64,000 nt of DNA from Calycina herbarum (GCA_001414485.1 LLEY01000134.1:62001-126000); one strand, 5' to 3'; counted from the stretch's first letter, positions 11,777-25,905 are shown. The notes: generated from the sequence alone by a model not told the origin. Numbers and translations are program-made.

Positions 11777-14700
11777 ATGGCCTATATAAATATAAAGTTA
11801 GAGGAATACGATGTCGATGATATATATAACGATTATCTCTAGGAGATATATCGTATAGACTTTGATAACTAGCTAGAATCGAAGTTCGTAAACATAGGAA
11901 GAAGTACTCTTATTAAGATATGTAAGTTACTACGTAATCGAGGTGTATAGGTAGAGATAGATAGATATAAGGCTATTATATTAAAGGCACTTTATAATAT
12001 AGCTTAAGAACTTACAAAGCCTAAATAGGTAATCCAAGAATTAAGAGACTAAGTGTATAAGTTAGAGACTTAATCTAAAGAGATAGTAGCGAGATATAAG
12101 TATCTTGAAGAATACTCTAACCGATTCCTTAAACTTCTTCTAGGATACTAGAATCCTTCTACTTCGAGTACTACTTTAAACGCTTTTATAAGCAATATCC
12201 CTATCCCTGTAACTCCACCAGTAGTAGCTCTTATAACTCCACTAGCAGCTTTTGCCACCTAGAACGCTTTTATAACCTAGAACGCTCTTATAAGCTAACT
12301 AGCTATAGGCAGCTATTCTAGTAATAGCTAGATAAGCAACCCTGCCTTTGTACTTAGTAACCTTATAAAGTTATACTTAGACGAACAAAAGTATAGTAGT
12401 AAGAGAGACAACTTCAAGCTTAAGTTAAGAATATTCAAGGATATATATAATCGTTATAGTATATCACCTTTGGTATATAACCTTGCCTTCCCGATTATAC
12501 TTAAGGGTTAGGTATTAAACCACTTTTATACTAGTGTTTTTAAGAAAGGAACTAATCAGTCGTACAACGATCTTTCTACTGCTATCTAGTTATATTTTAA
12601 GAATAAGCTATACTCGAGAGGTTAATCCTCTAAGTGGAATCGTATTACATTCTTACGTACGAAGGCTAAGCTAGAATATTTGGAAAAGACTCCTAGCTAG
12701 TGCTTTAAGAAGATACTATCTAAATTAGAAGAACTTCGCTATAGACTTCCTAAGGATATATAAAGCGATAGATAATTAGCTAATAAGCTGCTTATTATAT
12801 ACGAGGAAGCACTAGAATGCCGAAGTATATACTCGACCTTACTATAAAACTCGTTACTTTAAAGCACTATTACTCTTTTAAGAAGCTCTATTCGCAATTA
12901 CGAAGTAAGCTACGACGTCTCAAATACCGAAACTCTAATAACCGATCGTCACTTCTATAAGTATAACAATTCCAGTAATTCTTATAGCCACTAGTACAAA
13001 GGCAAGAGTAATAAGTGTTATATATGTAGAAAGGAAGGCCACCGATCCTGGAACTATACTTAAGAAGAGCAGGATCGTTACTTTACTAAATAGCAAAAGA
13101 GTAATAGAGGTAGCTTCTATAGAAAAGACAGTGGATTTGTTAAAAAGATCTACCGTACTTATATTACTACTATAGAACGTATAGAAGAGGAAGATATATC
13201 CGAAACACTCTAGACGATCGTAATAGATTATGAAAGTGATTCTAATAGTAAGGTTATCTACTACTTAATTACTTCTATTAGATATATTAACAATTTAAGC
13301 GCCTAGACTCTTATAGCTAGTCTAATAAACTTAGTATAAGATTATGCTTTCAGCGGATTTATTCCACCGCTAATTCCAGATACTACGTTCTACGAATTTA
13401 TAGAAGAAGTGTTTATATCTATAGCTAAGAAGTATATATAAGATTACTTCTTTAGAGTTATAATCGATACCGGCGTAGGAGGGAAGTTAAGTGTAGGATA
13501 CGAGTAATACCTAGCGTATACTAAACACGTCTAGAATATCTCTATTAACGAAAGCACTAAAGGCTAGATTAGTATATAATTCGGTAAGAGCTACGTATCC
13601 TTCCTAGGATCGATTACGATTAGTATACTAATCGGCTATACGGAATTCTATATTATATATTTAGATATACTATTTATTATATATATTAACGATATAGACC
13701 GTTTACACGTCTTACTTAATAACCTCTAGAACGTCTTTGTTTAGAAAGACGGAAAGGGTTAGAAAGTAGAACGTTTTGGAATTATACAACGATTCGGACA
13801 CCCCTTTCTACTCTGGAATAAGGCTGTATATAACCTCGTATAAGAATCCCTATGTTACCTTACAGATGTCGATATTAGACGCCTTTATAAGCGCTTTGGT
13901 CACCTATCTATACTACGCTTATAGCGTGTACTCGAGCGTGCCGGTTACGACGTTGAGTAAGGTATTCTATAACACCTTACTAAATACTATAAGTATTACT
14001 AAAAGCATAGAAAGTCACCTGGTCGATTTAAATTTACACTTTATAACGATATTAAGTTTAATTATAATATAATTATAGATGTCTTCTTTTTAGAAGGAAA
14101 GCTAGTATTATATATTATAGATTAAGGAACTCGATATTAATCTGAAGACTTCCTACTAGACATAAGTGTAAAGAGTGCCTAGAAGACCTTTCAAAAGTGC
14201 TAGATTAACACCTACTTAGAACCTCCTAACTATGTTATTATAGACGCTAGAAAGAACTTCGTTATAAAGGAGTTTAAGAGATACGTAAATTCGATAGGAA
14301 TTAAGGTTAAAACTGTACTAGTAGAAGTATACAACTCTATTAGTATAGTAGAACAATACTATAGACTAATCCGCCGTATTTACTTAATTATCCGAGAATA
14401 ACAACCTAGCCTTATAAAGGCCTCCGCCCTCTAAATAGCTTTTAAAGCTATTAACGACACAGTAGGACCTGATAGTTTAGTACCTACTTTACTTATATAT
14501 AACGCTTATCCTAGAATAGCTAAAAGTGATACCCTCTTACGATCGATATCTTAGAGATCCGAGACCTATATAAAGGCTACTAAAGAAGTATGTAAATTAC
14601 TTATAAAGCGTTAAATTACAGATGCTCTTAATACCTGGAACGGTCCGTTATCTAGTAGAATTAAGGACTTACTACTAAATGCTAATATACTCGTCTAGTA

Positions 14701-16755
14701 TAAGTATTAAAAATCCTAGACCGGTCTCTTCTTACTATAAGGAATCGAAAATAAGAACTGTATTATGTTGCTACTAAGTGGTCCTATAAGATTTAGATCT
14801 ACGGTAGTAAAGCTATACTTCGAAGAAGTCTTTGAAGACTCTAGAACAGCACCGGCGGTTAGAGATATTTCTGGAACGACACCGTCGTTCGAGACAACAC
14901 TATAATCCCAAGGAACTAAGCCTTAAGAGGAGCCTTAATCTCGCCTATAAACTCGACACTAACTTCACTAGACACAGGTACGATAAGATAACCTTACTAA
15001 TCCTCTAGAATCGATAATAGAACTAGTCTAGAAGCGTGGACGAGGAAGACTACGAAAGCACCTAAGACTACTAAATAGGCTTTTTGAGATCTTATTCTAA
15101 GAGATAGATGCTTTTATTAATAATACTAAGGACTATGTTACTATTAGCGATATCGAGACTTTTCTCTCTTCTATTAAAGAGGAACACGATATTAAAGTAT
15201 TTATAGCTAATAATAGTATAATATACGTTGAGTTATAACAGAAGGAAGTCAATAGATTAACTAATCGAGGCGTCTTTAAGATCGTTACCTAGGATAACCT
15301 ATCTCTTAACACTAGAATCTTTAGATTACAGTTCGTAGATAATATCAAATTTGAGAGCATAACACTTAATTTTACAAAGTTAAGACTAGTTATCTAAGTA
15401 TATAATAATAATAGAAAGTCCTTAGTCCTTACCTAGGCCTCTATAATCTAAAGAGTAAGCTAAAGAATCATCCTTATACTTATAGTAGTATACCTAGATT
15501 TACGAGTTTATATTCGAGATATTATATAAGCATATACCTATTTACTTAAAGAACTAAATCGAAAGTTCTTTATACGCCTACTAAAAGGATACTCTTAATA
15601 GAAGGATATATTCTTTAAAGTGATTAAGCTATTATATAGTATTCTAGGGGCTAGAAACCACTGGTTCGCAACGTACTATAAACACTATACTACGAAGCTT
15701 ATAATAGAACAATCCACTTTTAACCCCTGTCTTTTATATACTAAACGATTAGATAGACCTTTTAGAGTAGTAGGACTTTAAACTGACGATACTCTTATAC
15801 TTGTAAACGATGCTTTTATAGATAAGAAAGAAAGTACTATTAAGGAAGCTGGATTTATATTAAAGGATAGATAAGAACTTACTATTACCTATCTAATCCA
15901 GTTTAATAGAGGGCTAATTAGTAAGTATATAGATAGCTTATTTACGTTTACCTAGGATTACGTAAAGCACTTAAAATTAGTATAAAAGGTGCTAGCAGAG
16001 ATTTCTAATATTAAAGGCACTTTCTATATAGTATCTACTAAGGATTAATATGTTACTTAGCGTGCTCGTAGAGCATATTTAGTAACAGTGTCCTAGCTAG
16101 AAGCAGTATTCGATTTGTTATATACTACCTAGATAACCGATCTATAAGAAGTCGATATTAGCCTTCTTAATAAGCGAATTCAATAGCAAATCGACAATAC
16201 TATAAGAGAGCTTAAATACGTCAAATTAGACCAAAACTCGCTTAAATTATACGCTTTTATAGATAGCTCTTTTGCGAATAATAAGGACTTATCGTCGCAA
16301 ATCGGCTACGTTATAGTACTAGTAGATAAGAACGATAATACTAATATTTTACATTAGTCTTCTACTAAGTGTAAGAGAGTTACTTATAACGTTTTAGCCT
16401 CCGAACTATATATAATAAGCTTCGGATTCGACGCTGCCGCTTCTGTTAAATTAACCCTAGAAAGTATCTTAGGCTTTAAGGTCCTGCTTATTATATATAC
16501 CGATTCGAAGTCTATTTACGAATGTATAGCCAAACTAGGCACTACTAAGGAGAAGCGCTTAATAATTAACGTTATATACTTACGAGAAGTATATAAGTTA
16601 AGAGAGATCGACGAAATTAAGTAGATCGATAGCAAGAGTAATCCCGCGGACGCTATAACGAAGAAGGACTGCTGTAACGCTCTATAAAAGCTAATCGATA
16701 CTAGTAAGCTAGATATTAAGCTTATAGAATAGGTGGAACGGAATAAGAGATAATA
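11777..16755 (+). pseudogene. copia Gag-Pol polyprotein (degraded)
   Basis: Gag starts at an ATG at 11777 and ends with a CCHC knuckle C-Y-I-C-R-K-E-G-H-R-S-W-N-Y near 13018 (last Cys now Tyr). The protease active site reads V-I-I-D-T-G-V-G-G at about 13460. The integrase has the R-R-L-Y-K-R-F-G-H zinc-binding start (about 13880), K-Y-x-K-Y-x-Q-K-H, and core Asp residues in I-D-V-F-F-L-E-G-K and V-I-I-D-A-R-K-N-F. Reverse transcriptase carries Q-T-D-D-T-L-I-L near 15780. RNase H, with Y-A-F-I-D-S-S-F-A-N and Y-T-D-S-K-S-I-Y, spans about 16250-16660. Dozens of TAG stops replace Gln and Trp codons. The enzymes would have copied and integrated the element; none can be made now. Confidence 0.9.
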
Positions 16756-16880
16756 AGACCTCTGAATAGGACGCTCTTATTAGTCGAGGACATGGAATAG
16801 AGGGTTATAATTAGCTAGACGAGATAAGAAATTTTGATAATTTTTAGGCAGTAACTTCCACCGTTTTAAAGAAGTACCAG

Positions 16881-17030
16881 TGTCGGCATAATAATAAGTG
16901 AATAGCACTCTACGTAACCTTCTCGCTTAAGGTCTATTTAAGTAGACAGAGTAGCTTACTTTGCTCTGTATATACGAACGATAATATACTCTTTTTATAT
17001 TATACTATTAGCTACCAAGTTATACCAACA
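16881..17030 (+). repeat. 3' LTR of the copia element
   Basis: A 150-bp partner of 11076-11225, ending in ACCAACA and followed by the TATAG duplication. Confidence 0.94.
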
Positions 17031-17828
17031 TATAGTTAACAGATTAAGACGTTTATTAAAGCTTATATTAACTATATTACTAAGGTAGAGTTCTTTCTAG
17101 CCTTTATAGTAGTATATAGAGAATCTATAACAGTCTAGAACGCTTAGGCTAGATTCTATAGAGCTGGCCTAGTACCTTTTAATCTATAAGCAGTGATTTT
17201 AAAGCTTAATATAAAGTTATAGACTCTAATAATCTCTAGACCCTCTACTGCTAATACTCTTCTATAGGAATCTTAGACCTCTTCTAACCTAATAGAAGCT
17301 CTTTTATAGTTAACTCTTATACGAAATCGAATTACTTACTATTAGAGAAGCTTACTAACCCCTCTATTTGAGATAGTTATAGCGCTAGCTAAAGGTATAG
17401 AGCGAATAGCTTATAAGATAACTCTTCTATCTACTAAGGTACGTATACTTCGGGCAGTAAATAAAGCTCTTAGTAAACGCCGAAGAGCTAAAAAGGCTTG
17501 TGTCTATAAAAGGGGTACACTTATTATAGAGGATATATAGGATATTATAGCCTAGAAAGACGTAGATAAGCAGGTACGACGCGATATACGTGTAGTAAGA
17601 GATAGTTATAAGAAGAGGCAACTGTCTAGATAATACTATAGAATCTATAGAAAAGCTAGTTATAATATACGAACTTATTAAGAAGCTATAGATATATCTA
17701 GTATATCAGACTCCGATTATAAAGAGTTAATTTAATATGTTATAGTTAAGTTATTTAAGTTTAAAGTTATATACTAAGGAAAATTAATTAGAGTTCTAAT
17801 ATAACCGAGGTTCTAATAAACCACGTTA

Positions 17829-18739
17829 GAGATATAGTAGTATATATATAAGATACTTAGACTTTAAAGTATTTTAAAAAGTCTACTATATAAGATAGTT
17901 ACTTAAGCCTAGTTAGACATAGTCTAGTAATCTCTCTAGCTAGTCTATTAAGCTTAGAAGTTAAATATCTAAATTAGTTTTAATATTATAGTATTTTAAG
18001 CTATAACTTAGTCTATATAAAATAAAATAGTTAGTTTTTTATTCTTATTATTTACTAAGAATATTAACTAAGTTGTATTACTATTAATAATATAGTATTA
18101 TTAGAGATTTAGTTAGAATAGTAATAATTACTAGTATAACTAGAAAGAGTTCTACTATTTTAGTATTAGCAGCTATAGCTTAGTTTATATAATAATAAAT
18201 ACTTAGTTTAATTAGTATTATAATATAAAGTTTATAGATAAGTACTATTACTACTAATAATCTAGTATTACTAAAGGTTTTCTTCGAATTATAATAAGTA
18301 CGAATATAACTAAAATAAATTCTAATATTTTAGTATTAAAAGCTATAGCTTAGCTTATATAAGGTAAAATACTTAGTTTTATTAGTATTATAATATAAAG
18401 TCTTTAGATAAGTACTATTATAACTAATAGTATATTATAACTAGGTATTTACTTTATAAAATATAAAAACTATTAAGTAGAAATTAGAATTAGAAGATAT
18501 TATCTATTAAAGTCTATTCTATAACGAGCTTAGGTATAGTATTCTTATATAATATCACGCTATACTATATAATATTACGTGTAGAGGATAGAATCGCGTT
18601 ATAATATATAATATTATATATAGAAACTAGAATCGAGTTTTAAAAGTACTATTATTAAAGTAATTTTAATAGTAATTATACGATTTTAAGTGTTTCTATT
18701 AGGTTTTATAATATAATAGACTATATAAAACAAACTCGG
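17829..18739. other. AT-rich spacer between Fot1-like copy 1 and gypsy element A
   Basis: No recognisable gene. It holds a tandem repeat of about 170-bp period (listed separately), then low-complexity TA-rich sequence. The last five bases (18735-18739, CTCGG) are the left target duplication of element A. Confidence 0.5.
17930..18480. repeat. Tandem repeat of about 170-bp period, roughly three copies
   Basis: The string AGCTATA(A/G)CTTAG recurs at 18000, 18171 and 18341, each time followed by related TATATAA...ATACTTAGTTT...ATTAGTATTATAATATAAAG sequence. Copies two and three are the most alike. No protein coding is seen and the origin is unknown. Confidence 0.65.
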
Positions 18740-19200
18740 TGTTACGAATCACGTGTTAGCACGTGACGAAGTAAAGTCTAGGCGACGCTCTAATAGGACG
18801 AGTACTATTATAACCCTGGAAGGAAGAAAGGATTAGATATAGTAGGATATATAATCCTAGGATCTTATTATAGTTATATTACGTAACTCGGTTAGAAGTA
18901 GTTAGATAATAGAGTCTAGTTTTAAGAAGCTCTGGAAATAGAGTCGGACTCTATCTTTAGGACTCCTACTAAGGAGGACTCTAATATAAACGAAGGTTCT
19001 ATATAAGACTAGCACGTCTACTATTAGATAGAAGCTTCGTACTTAACTTTAGTTATTAATCTTATTATCTTATTTAATATCTTTAATATAAGTAACGAGT
19101 TTACTTCTAAGTAAATAACCTAGCACATCTATACTTCTTACTTATATACTAACCTTTAAGACTTAGTTATCTTTATTTAGTTCGTTTAAGTTTTATTATA
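18740..19200 (+). repeat. 5' LTR of element A
   Basis: 461 bp, starting TGTTACGAATCACGTG and ending TTATA (from TTACA). Same length as the 3' LTR and as both LTRs of element B. Confidence 0.93.
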
Positions 19201-19231
19201 CTTTAAGCACCTGCTTAGAAGTTCAGTTGCT

Positions 19232-22200
19232 ATAGCTCTAGCAACCCCCGCCGTAGCAGCTAGTCTAAATACTAGTTAAGTCAACGTTATAGGCATATCT
19301 AGAAGTATAACTAGAAGGACACCTGCTAGTATACAGTTAACTAGGAACGACGACAATGTTAGTATACTAGACGCCCCTAAGCCTTATAAGGTCGAAGTAC
19401 TTAAGTCTATTAAAGTTAAGATACTAGATACGTATTATAAGAAGCGAAAGGAACTTAACTTATTCCTTCTCTAAATAGACATCTACTTTAACTTTAACTC
19501 TAATAAGTTTAAAAGTAATTATAACTTATAAACTATCTTTACAATCTCCTACCTTAGAGAAGTAGTATTAGAATAGGCCTAGCTATACTTAGAGGACTTC
19601 TTTAAGAATAAGAATAAAAATAAAAAGATAGAATTAACTAAGATTATATTTAAATCTTAGAGAGGATTTAAAACAACTATTAGAAAAGTCTTTAAAGACT
19701 TTAATATAATCTAAACAGCTATATATAAGCTTTTAGAATTATACTAGACTAGATTAGTAATAGATTATGCTAATAAATTTCAACGTTATAGAACGAAGTC
19801 GGGATAGGATACTATTACTCTTATAGAACTCTTTTATAAAGGATTAAAGGTATATATTTATAAGGAAATAGCTAAGTAGAATATATAATTCTTAACTATT
19901 ATAGGTATAATTAAGGAAGTTATCTAGTTAGATAACTGCTTATATAAATTTAGAAAGAGTAACCTTAGATATAGGGAAAAGAGTTATAGGTTAGAGAAGT
20001 AGAAGTACTCTTATACTAATAAATATAGTAAAGAGGTAAACGCTATATAGAAGAAAACCTTTCTAAAGAAAGGAGGACTTTCTTAGAAAGAGTGAAATCG
20101 TTAATATAAGTAGAACTTATGTTATAATTATAGCCTACTAGGTTATAGAGCAAATAAGTATAGTAAGAAGAAAGACTCTAAGAGAAAGAAATAAATTAAT
20201 ACTACTATTTAATAATAGGTAGTCTTAACTAATTATATTAAACTTATAGATAAGAAGCTTAAAGTATAAGAATATAGAACCTAGATTAAAAATAATAAAG
20301 GAATTAGTAGTATATAAGATACTAATAATAATAGAGATCTACTTATTAAAGAATATTATAATATATAATTAGTAATAGAATCTAAGTAACCTCTTTAAGT
20401 AGAATATAAATCACTACTATTAACTAGTTCTTTAGAGACATCGGACTTATCTTCTAGTTTAGAAGGAGAAATAAGAAATAAAGACTCTAAAGTTAGAGAA
20501 ACTTAGGCTTTTCTTAGAACCTTTAAATAAGGAAATTAATAAATATGTATTAATAACTAGAAACTAGATTTCTAGAGTTCTTATATAATATAAGGAGTTA
20601 ACTTAACTATCTTAATAATATATATAATTATAAGTAATAACCCTAAAATAATAACTCTAGTTAGCTTAATTACTAGATAGAAAACTATTAAAGGGAAAGA
20701 ACTAGAATAGGAACGATAACTAATTAAAAAACCTAGCTACTCTAAAGTAGAGGATATATAGAGAATATATAATATTTTAGATAAAAGCAGTATATAGATA
20801 TAGTAAGTTCTAATAGGATTTAAGAGACGAATTAAAACCTCTTTCCTTAGGATACTACCTAAAGATGTTATATTAAAGGAATTTAAGTAATTTATCGTAG
20901 TTATATTAATTAGAAATAATAGACTAGTATTTAGAAGATATAACTTATAATAACTGTTTAGTATACTATTCTAGGAGTAAAGAGAACCTAATATAACTAG
21001 ATAGGCTAAAACGGAACTAGAAAAATTATACTATCTATTAATAAGACAACTATAGTTTATAGAAATAGTTTAGGAAATAATAGTATAATAGATACGATAT
21101 AAACTAAGTCTAACTTTAGACTAGTTATTATAGAAGCGGTTCAAAGGAATATTACTAGAACCTACTAGAATAGTAGAATATTATTAGATATATAAAGTAG
21201 TATTATTAAATAAAGAAGGAGTAGTATTCTTTCCTTAGTCTTAGATTTAGATAGTTAAGGAAAAGAATTTAAGAGACTATATATTTAAAGTTTACTATAT
21301 AAAACTAGAGATAAGTATACTAGAAGCTACTTTAGATTATCTATATATAAGAGAACTATAGTCTATAAAAGCTATTTTAAAAACTAGTTATAAATAGATC
21401 TAATATAGTTATAAATAAATACTAAAGTAATTTATAAGAGGAATTTCTAAAACTATAGGAATCGTAGAATATAGATTAGTATATAAGGTAGTATATGCTA
21501 ATAAGGAAAGAGTAAGATTCTTTCTATAGTATAAGAATAAGAAGAGAAAGAATTATAATTAAGAAAATCGATCTTTTGAAGTCTAATATATTAAAGTAAA
21601 GTTAAACGCTACTTTAGAAGAAAGATAGTTAATAATAACTATAGAAATAAGAAGAAAAAAGTTATAAGTAATAATAGACTTAGGAGCAACGAGTAACTTT
21701 ATCTCTCTAATAGCTTAAGAAAAGCTAAACGTTTTAATTAAAAGGATAAGACTATATTAATTAAGAGTAGTTAATAAAATAGATATTATATATTAAAATA
21801 GGATTATTAATTAGTAAACTATTCTAATAAAAGTTAATATTAAAGAATACTATTTAGATATATAATTTAATATTATTAAAATAGGAAGTAAAGAAGTAAT
21901 ACTTAGTATACTATAGATTTAGAAACATAATCTAGAAATTAACTAGAAGGCTAGAACGATAATCTTTAGTTGATATAAATATATAGGTTCGCGTTTATAA
22001 CTTTAAAGCTAGAATAAGGTTAGCGTCACCTCTTCTAAAGTACTAGGACACCTTACTCAGGGTCCTCTATAGGTTAGTAAGACAGCTGATAACAAAATAC
22101 CTATATAGTATAGAGAATTTAAGGCTTTGTTTAAAAACCTAGAAGACTTATAAGCCTTACTAAAACATTACTTATAAGATTATAAGATTAAATTAAAAGA

Positions 22201-24930
22201 GGGTTATTACCTTTTAAAGTAGAAGCTTCGGTTATATAACTAGAAAAGCCTATAGAGAATAGAAAGTTATATAAAGGAAGGTATTAAGAAGAGATATATT
22301 CGAAGATCTAAGTCGCTAATTACCTTAAACATGCTTATTATTAAGAAGAAAGACGACCTAGATAGGAGAGTATATATTAATTACTAAGAAGTAAATTATA
22401 CTATAGTTAAGAACGCTTATCTACTACTACTTAGCTAATACTTATAAGATAAGTTAGGTAAGGTAGTATAATTTATAAAACTAGATTAATAAAACGCTTA
22501 TAGACTTATATAAATAAAAGTTAGAGACGAATAGAAGATAGTATTTACCTTACTATTAGGTTTTTATAAATATATAGTTATACTATTTAGACTTTATAAT
22601 ATACTAGCTATATATTAGAGATAAAATAATAACATTTTAAATGATCTTCTAAGAGTAATAGTAATCTATTATCTAAATAATATCTTAATCTTCTTAGAAA
22701 AAGAAGAAGAATATAAGAGATATATTAGAGAAGTTTTATAATAACTTATAAAAGTAAACTCTTAGTTAAAGCTCTTAAAATACAAGTTCGAAGTAACTTA
22801 GACACTTTTCCTAAAATAGGTATTTAGCTTAAAGAAAATAGAAATAGATCTAGTAAAAATCTAAGACATCTTAAACTAGAAATTACTAAAGAATATAAAA
22901 GATATATAGTTCTTTCTTAGATTTATAAACTTTTATTATCTATTTATCTAAGACTATATAAAGATTACTAAACTAATGTTAGTACTAGTTAAGAAGGCTA
23001 TTAAGTTTATATAAAATAAATAGGCGGAAAATGCTTTTTAGAAAATTAAAGCAAAGTTTATAGAAAAACCTATTTTATACGATTTTAACGTAGATAAACC
23101 TAGTATAATTAAAATAGACGTCTTAGATATAGTAGTAGGTGTAATTTACCTATAACTAAATAATAAGAGAAAACTTATATCTATTATATATTATTCTAAA
23201 ACATTTAACCTAGTATAATAAAACTATAGTATCTTTAATAAAGAATTACTTACTATAGTATTAGCTTTAGAATACTAGAGAATTTATTTATAGCTAGTAA
23301 AACACCTAGTTATAGTTTTATCTAACTATAAGAATCTTAAGATATTTATAATAACTAAGGAACTTATAACTAGATAACTAGCTAGATAGTTAGAGATATT
23401 AGAAGGATTTAATATTATTATTTAATATATAAAGGGAACGTTAAATACTTAAGCTAATACTCTTAGCTAAAAACTAAGATATAAGAGAAATAAAGAGTAT
23501 AAGAAGATTATAATCTTAAAAACTCTTAAGAATAGAGACTTAGTACCTACTATATACGAGATAGTAGTAACGAATAATATCTAGATAGATAAGATCTAGA
23601 ATATATATAAAGGTTATAACTAGTATATAAAAGGGAAATTATAAGTTCCTAGCTTATATATAAAGGAATTTATATAAGAATACTATACTATATCTACTTA
23701 TAGTTACTAAGGAATTCGTAGAACCCTCTAGAGAATAAGATAATACTACTATATTAATCGGTTATCTACGATAGTTAAGAAGGTAATAGTAGAATATAAT
23801 ACCTATACTAGGAATAAGGCTTCCTACTATACTCCTTATAGATAGATAAACACTACTCTAATACTATAAATACCTTAGAAATCGATATCTATAGATTTTA
23901 TTATTAAATTACTAAAATTTAAGAATTCGATAACAAGAGTTAAATATAACATAATCCTAGTTATTATAGAACAACTTATAAAGTATATAATTCTAATAAT
24001 ATATATAAAGTTAAGTATAGCTAAGGAATTAGTATTTATATTCTTTAGAGAAGTAGTCTTAAGATATAGACTACTTAAAGAAATACTCTTAGATAAAGAT
24101 AAACTCTTTACTTCGAAATTTTAGATCGCTCTTATAAAACAATTAGGTATAAAAAGAAAGCTTTCTATAGCTTTTTACTCTTAAATAAATAGAGGAAATA
24201 AACAGATAAATTAAGTAGTTAAAACATACCTTCGTTATTATATAAACTACTAGTAAGACAACTAGGTAGAACTACTACTCTTAGCATAGTTTGCCTATAA
24301 CAGTTTAGTAACGGAAATAACACTTATTATACTATTCTACACTAACTTTAGATATAAATTATTAGCGTATTAAGAACTACTATCTATAACTATCGACAAC
24401 TAACTTACTCGTATTTAAGTCTTAAAAATTAAAAGTCTATATAAGGAACTTATAAAGGATTTATAGTTCGTAGCTAAAAGAAACGCGTACTACTATAATA
24501 AACGACATAGTTAGAAGCTGACACTAAAAGAGAGGGATAAAGTCTACTTAGTACGAAAGAATATTAATATAAAAAGACTAAGTAGTAAACTAGATTATAA
24601 AAAACTTAGACTATTTAAAATCAAACGAGTTAAGAGACCTTTAAATTATAAATTAGTATTACTAAGGATAATAAACATCTACCTAGTATTTTATATATCC
24701 TTACTTAAACTAGTATCACTAGGAGCTCTACTAGCTCTAATTATAGAAATTTAACTAGTAAACCTAAACACTAAGTACGAAGTTAAGAGAATCCTTAACT
24801 ATAAACTAGTTAGAGGACAGGTTAAGTATTTAATTAAATAGTTAGATTACCTATACTTAGAAAATATATAGGAGCTAAAAAGTAACCTTAACTATTACTT
24901 AAGAGAACTTTAGAAGTTCTACTAACAAAA
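19232..24930 (+). pseudogene. gag-pol of element A (degraded)
   Basis: The start codon at 19232 is now ATA; element B still has ATG at the same place. Gag ends in a CCHC knuckle (C-Y-N-Y-S-L-L-G-Y-R-A-N-K-Y, about 20120), with Cys and His turned to Tyr by RIP. The protease reads V-I-I-D-L-G-A-T-S-N-F at about 21670. Reverse transcriptase shows Y-Y-L-N-N-I-L-I-F near 22670, where both catalytic Asp are now Asn. RNase H is near 23100-23470 and the integrase core near 23870-24130. The protein continues to about 24930. Order and motifs place it in Ty3/gypsy; no chromodomain is evident. Non-functional. Confidence 0.88.
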
Positions 24931-25439
24931 CCTAGGGCTGTCTAGAACTCGAGACTAGGGTTAGACAGGGATATATTATCGGAAAGTACCTGTTTAACGA
25001 AAGGAGCTATCTTAAAGACGGGAAACTAGGCAGAAGAAGATTCGAGAAGAAGACTCGAAGGAGGAGGACTCGGAGGAGTAATAGGGAATCGTTTACGTAT
25101 AAGGCTAAAGAAAAATCAATACACAGGTTTTCAAGGCCTAAGGACAGAAACGATAAGATAGCTAGGGCTATTATAGAACCTTTTCGACCAAATATACTTA
25201 GAATAGTAAGAGGATTTAGAGAGCTCTAGAAGACATCGATAGAACTGTTTATAATAAAAAGAATAAGTCTTAGCTAGACGTTATATAGTTTCGATCTGTA
25301 TAGTAAGAGCTAAACGCTCTTTTCGTTTAGTATATAAGAAGGACATGTTTATATATAAGAGAAGGTCGATATCTTTCTAACGTATATATTTTAGATTCGT
25401 ATTCTAGCGTAGGGACACGCTAGGCTAAGAAGGGGATAG

Positions 25440-25900
25440 TATTATAAATCACGTATTAGCACGTAATAAAGTAAAGTCTAGGCAACGCTCTAATAGGACG
25501 AGCACTATTATAACCTTAGAAGGAAGAAAGGATTAGATATAGTAGAACATATAATCCTAGAATCTTATTATAGTTATATTACGTAACTCGGTTAGAAGCA
25601 GTTAGGTAATAGAGTCTAGTTTTAAGAAGCCCTAGAAATAAAGTCGGACTCTATCTTTAAGACTCCTACTAAGGAGGACTCTAATATAAACGAAGGTTCT
25701 ATATAAGACTAGTATATCTGCTATTAGATAGAAGCTTCGTACTTAACTTTAGTTATTAATCTTATTATCTTGTTTAATATCTTTAATATAAGTAACGAGT
25801 TCACTTCTAAGTAAATAACCCGGCGTATCTATACTTCTTACCTATATACTAACCTTCGAGACTTAGTTATCTTTGTTTAGTTCGTTTAAGTTTCGTTACA
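25440..25900 (+). repeat. 3' LTR of element A
   Basis: 461 bp. The start has decayed to TATTATAAATC and the end TTACA is intact. It is directly followed by CTCGG. Confidence 0.93.
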
Positions 25901-25905
25901 CTCGG

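Larger units (their letters stand above)
11076..17030 (+). mobile_element. Ty1/copia LTR retrotransposon inserted in Fot1-like copy 1
   Basis: A complete 5955-bp element with 150-bp LTRs (11076-11225, 16881-17030), flanked by a perfect TATAG duplication (11071-11075, 17031-17035). The internal order is Gag, protease, integrase, reverse transcriptase, RNase H on the plus strand, which is diagnostic of the copia superfamily. RIP has placed stops throughout. Confidence 0.94.
10095..17735 (+). pseudogene. Fot1/pogo-type DDE transposase, copy 1 (degraded, interrupted)
   Basis: Cut-and-paste transposase. The N-terminal part shows the helix-turn-helix/CENP-B-like region, then L-D-S-R-G-F before the catalytic domain. 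The catalytic core has Y-N-F-D-E-T-G-F (first Asp, about 10591), L-V-L-D-R-Y-K-S-Y (second Asp, about 10927) and the P-P-x-S-S-Y-L-T-x-L-L-D-I block. At 11071 the frame is broken by the copia element and resumes at 17036 with Q-I-K-T-F-I-K-A-Y-I-N-Y. The C-terminal part ends with a basic, Arg/Lys-rich coiled region (about 17450-17640). Multiple RIP stops make it inactive. Start and stop positions are approximate. Confidence 0.88.
10008..17826 (+). mobile_element. Fot1-like (pogo/Tc1-mariner) DNA transposon, copy 1, split by a copia element
   Basis: Terminal inverted repeats begin ACGTGGTTTATTAGAACC at 10008 and end with the complement at 17826, each flanked by TA (10006-10007, 17827-17828). 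Removing the 5955-bp copia insertion and its 5-bp duplication leaves about 1859 bp. That matches the 1860-bp uninterrupted copy at 37908-39767 and the usual Fot1-class size. RIP-degraded. Confidence 0.92.
18740..25900 (+). mobile_element. Ty3/gypsy LTR retrotransposon, element A
   Basis: A complete 7161-bp element with 461-bp LTRs, flanked by a perfect CTCGG duplication (18735-18739, 25901-25905). It belongs to the same family as element B and is related to element C. A polypurine tract AAGAAGGGGATAG and a small hairpin (TAGCGT...ACGCTA) precede the 3' LTR. Heavily RIP-mutated. Confidence 0.94.

Noticed and set aside
13776..14072. 98-codon open frame on the plus strand
   Set aside because: It lies in another frame across the copia integrase. 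The motif-bearing frame (R-F-G-H zinc-binding start, integrase core) is the real one, so this is a shadow.
17427..17621. 64-codon open frame on the minus strand
   Set aside because: Antisense to the basic C-terminal region of the Fot1-like transposase; no protein features.
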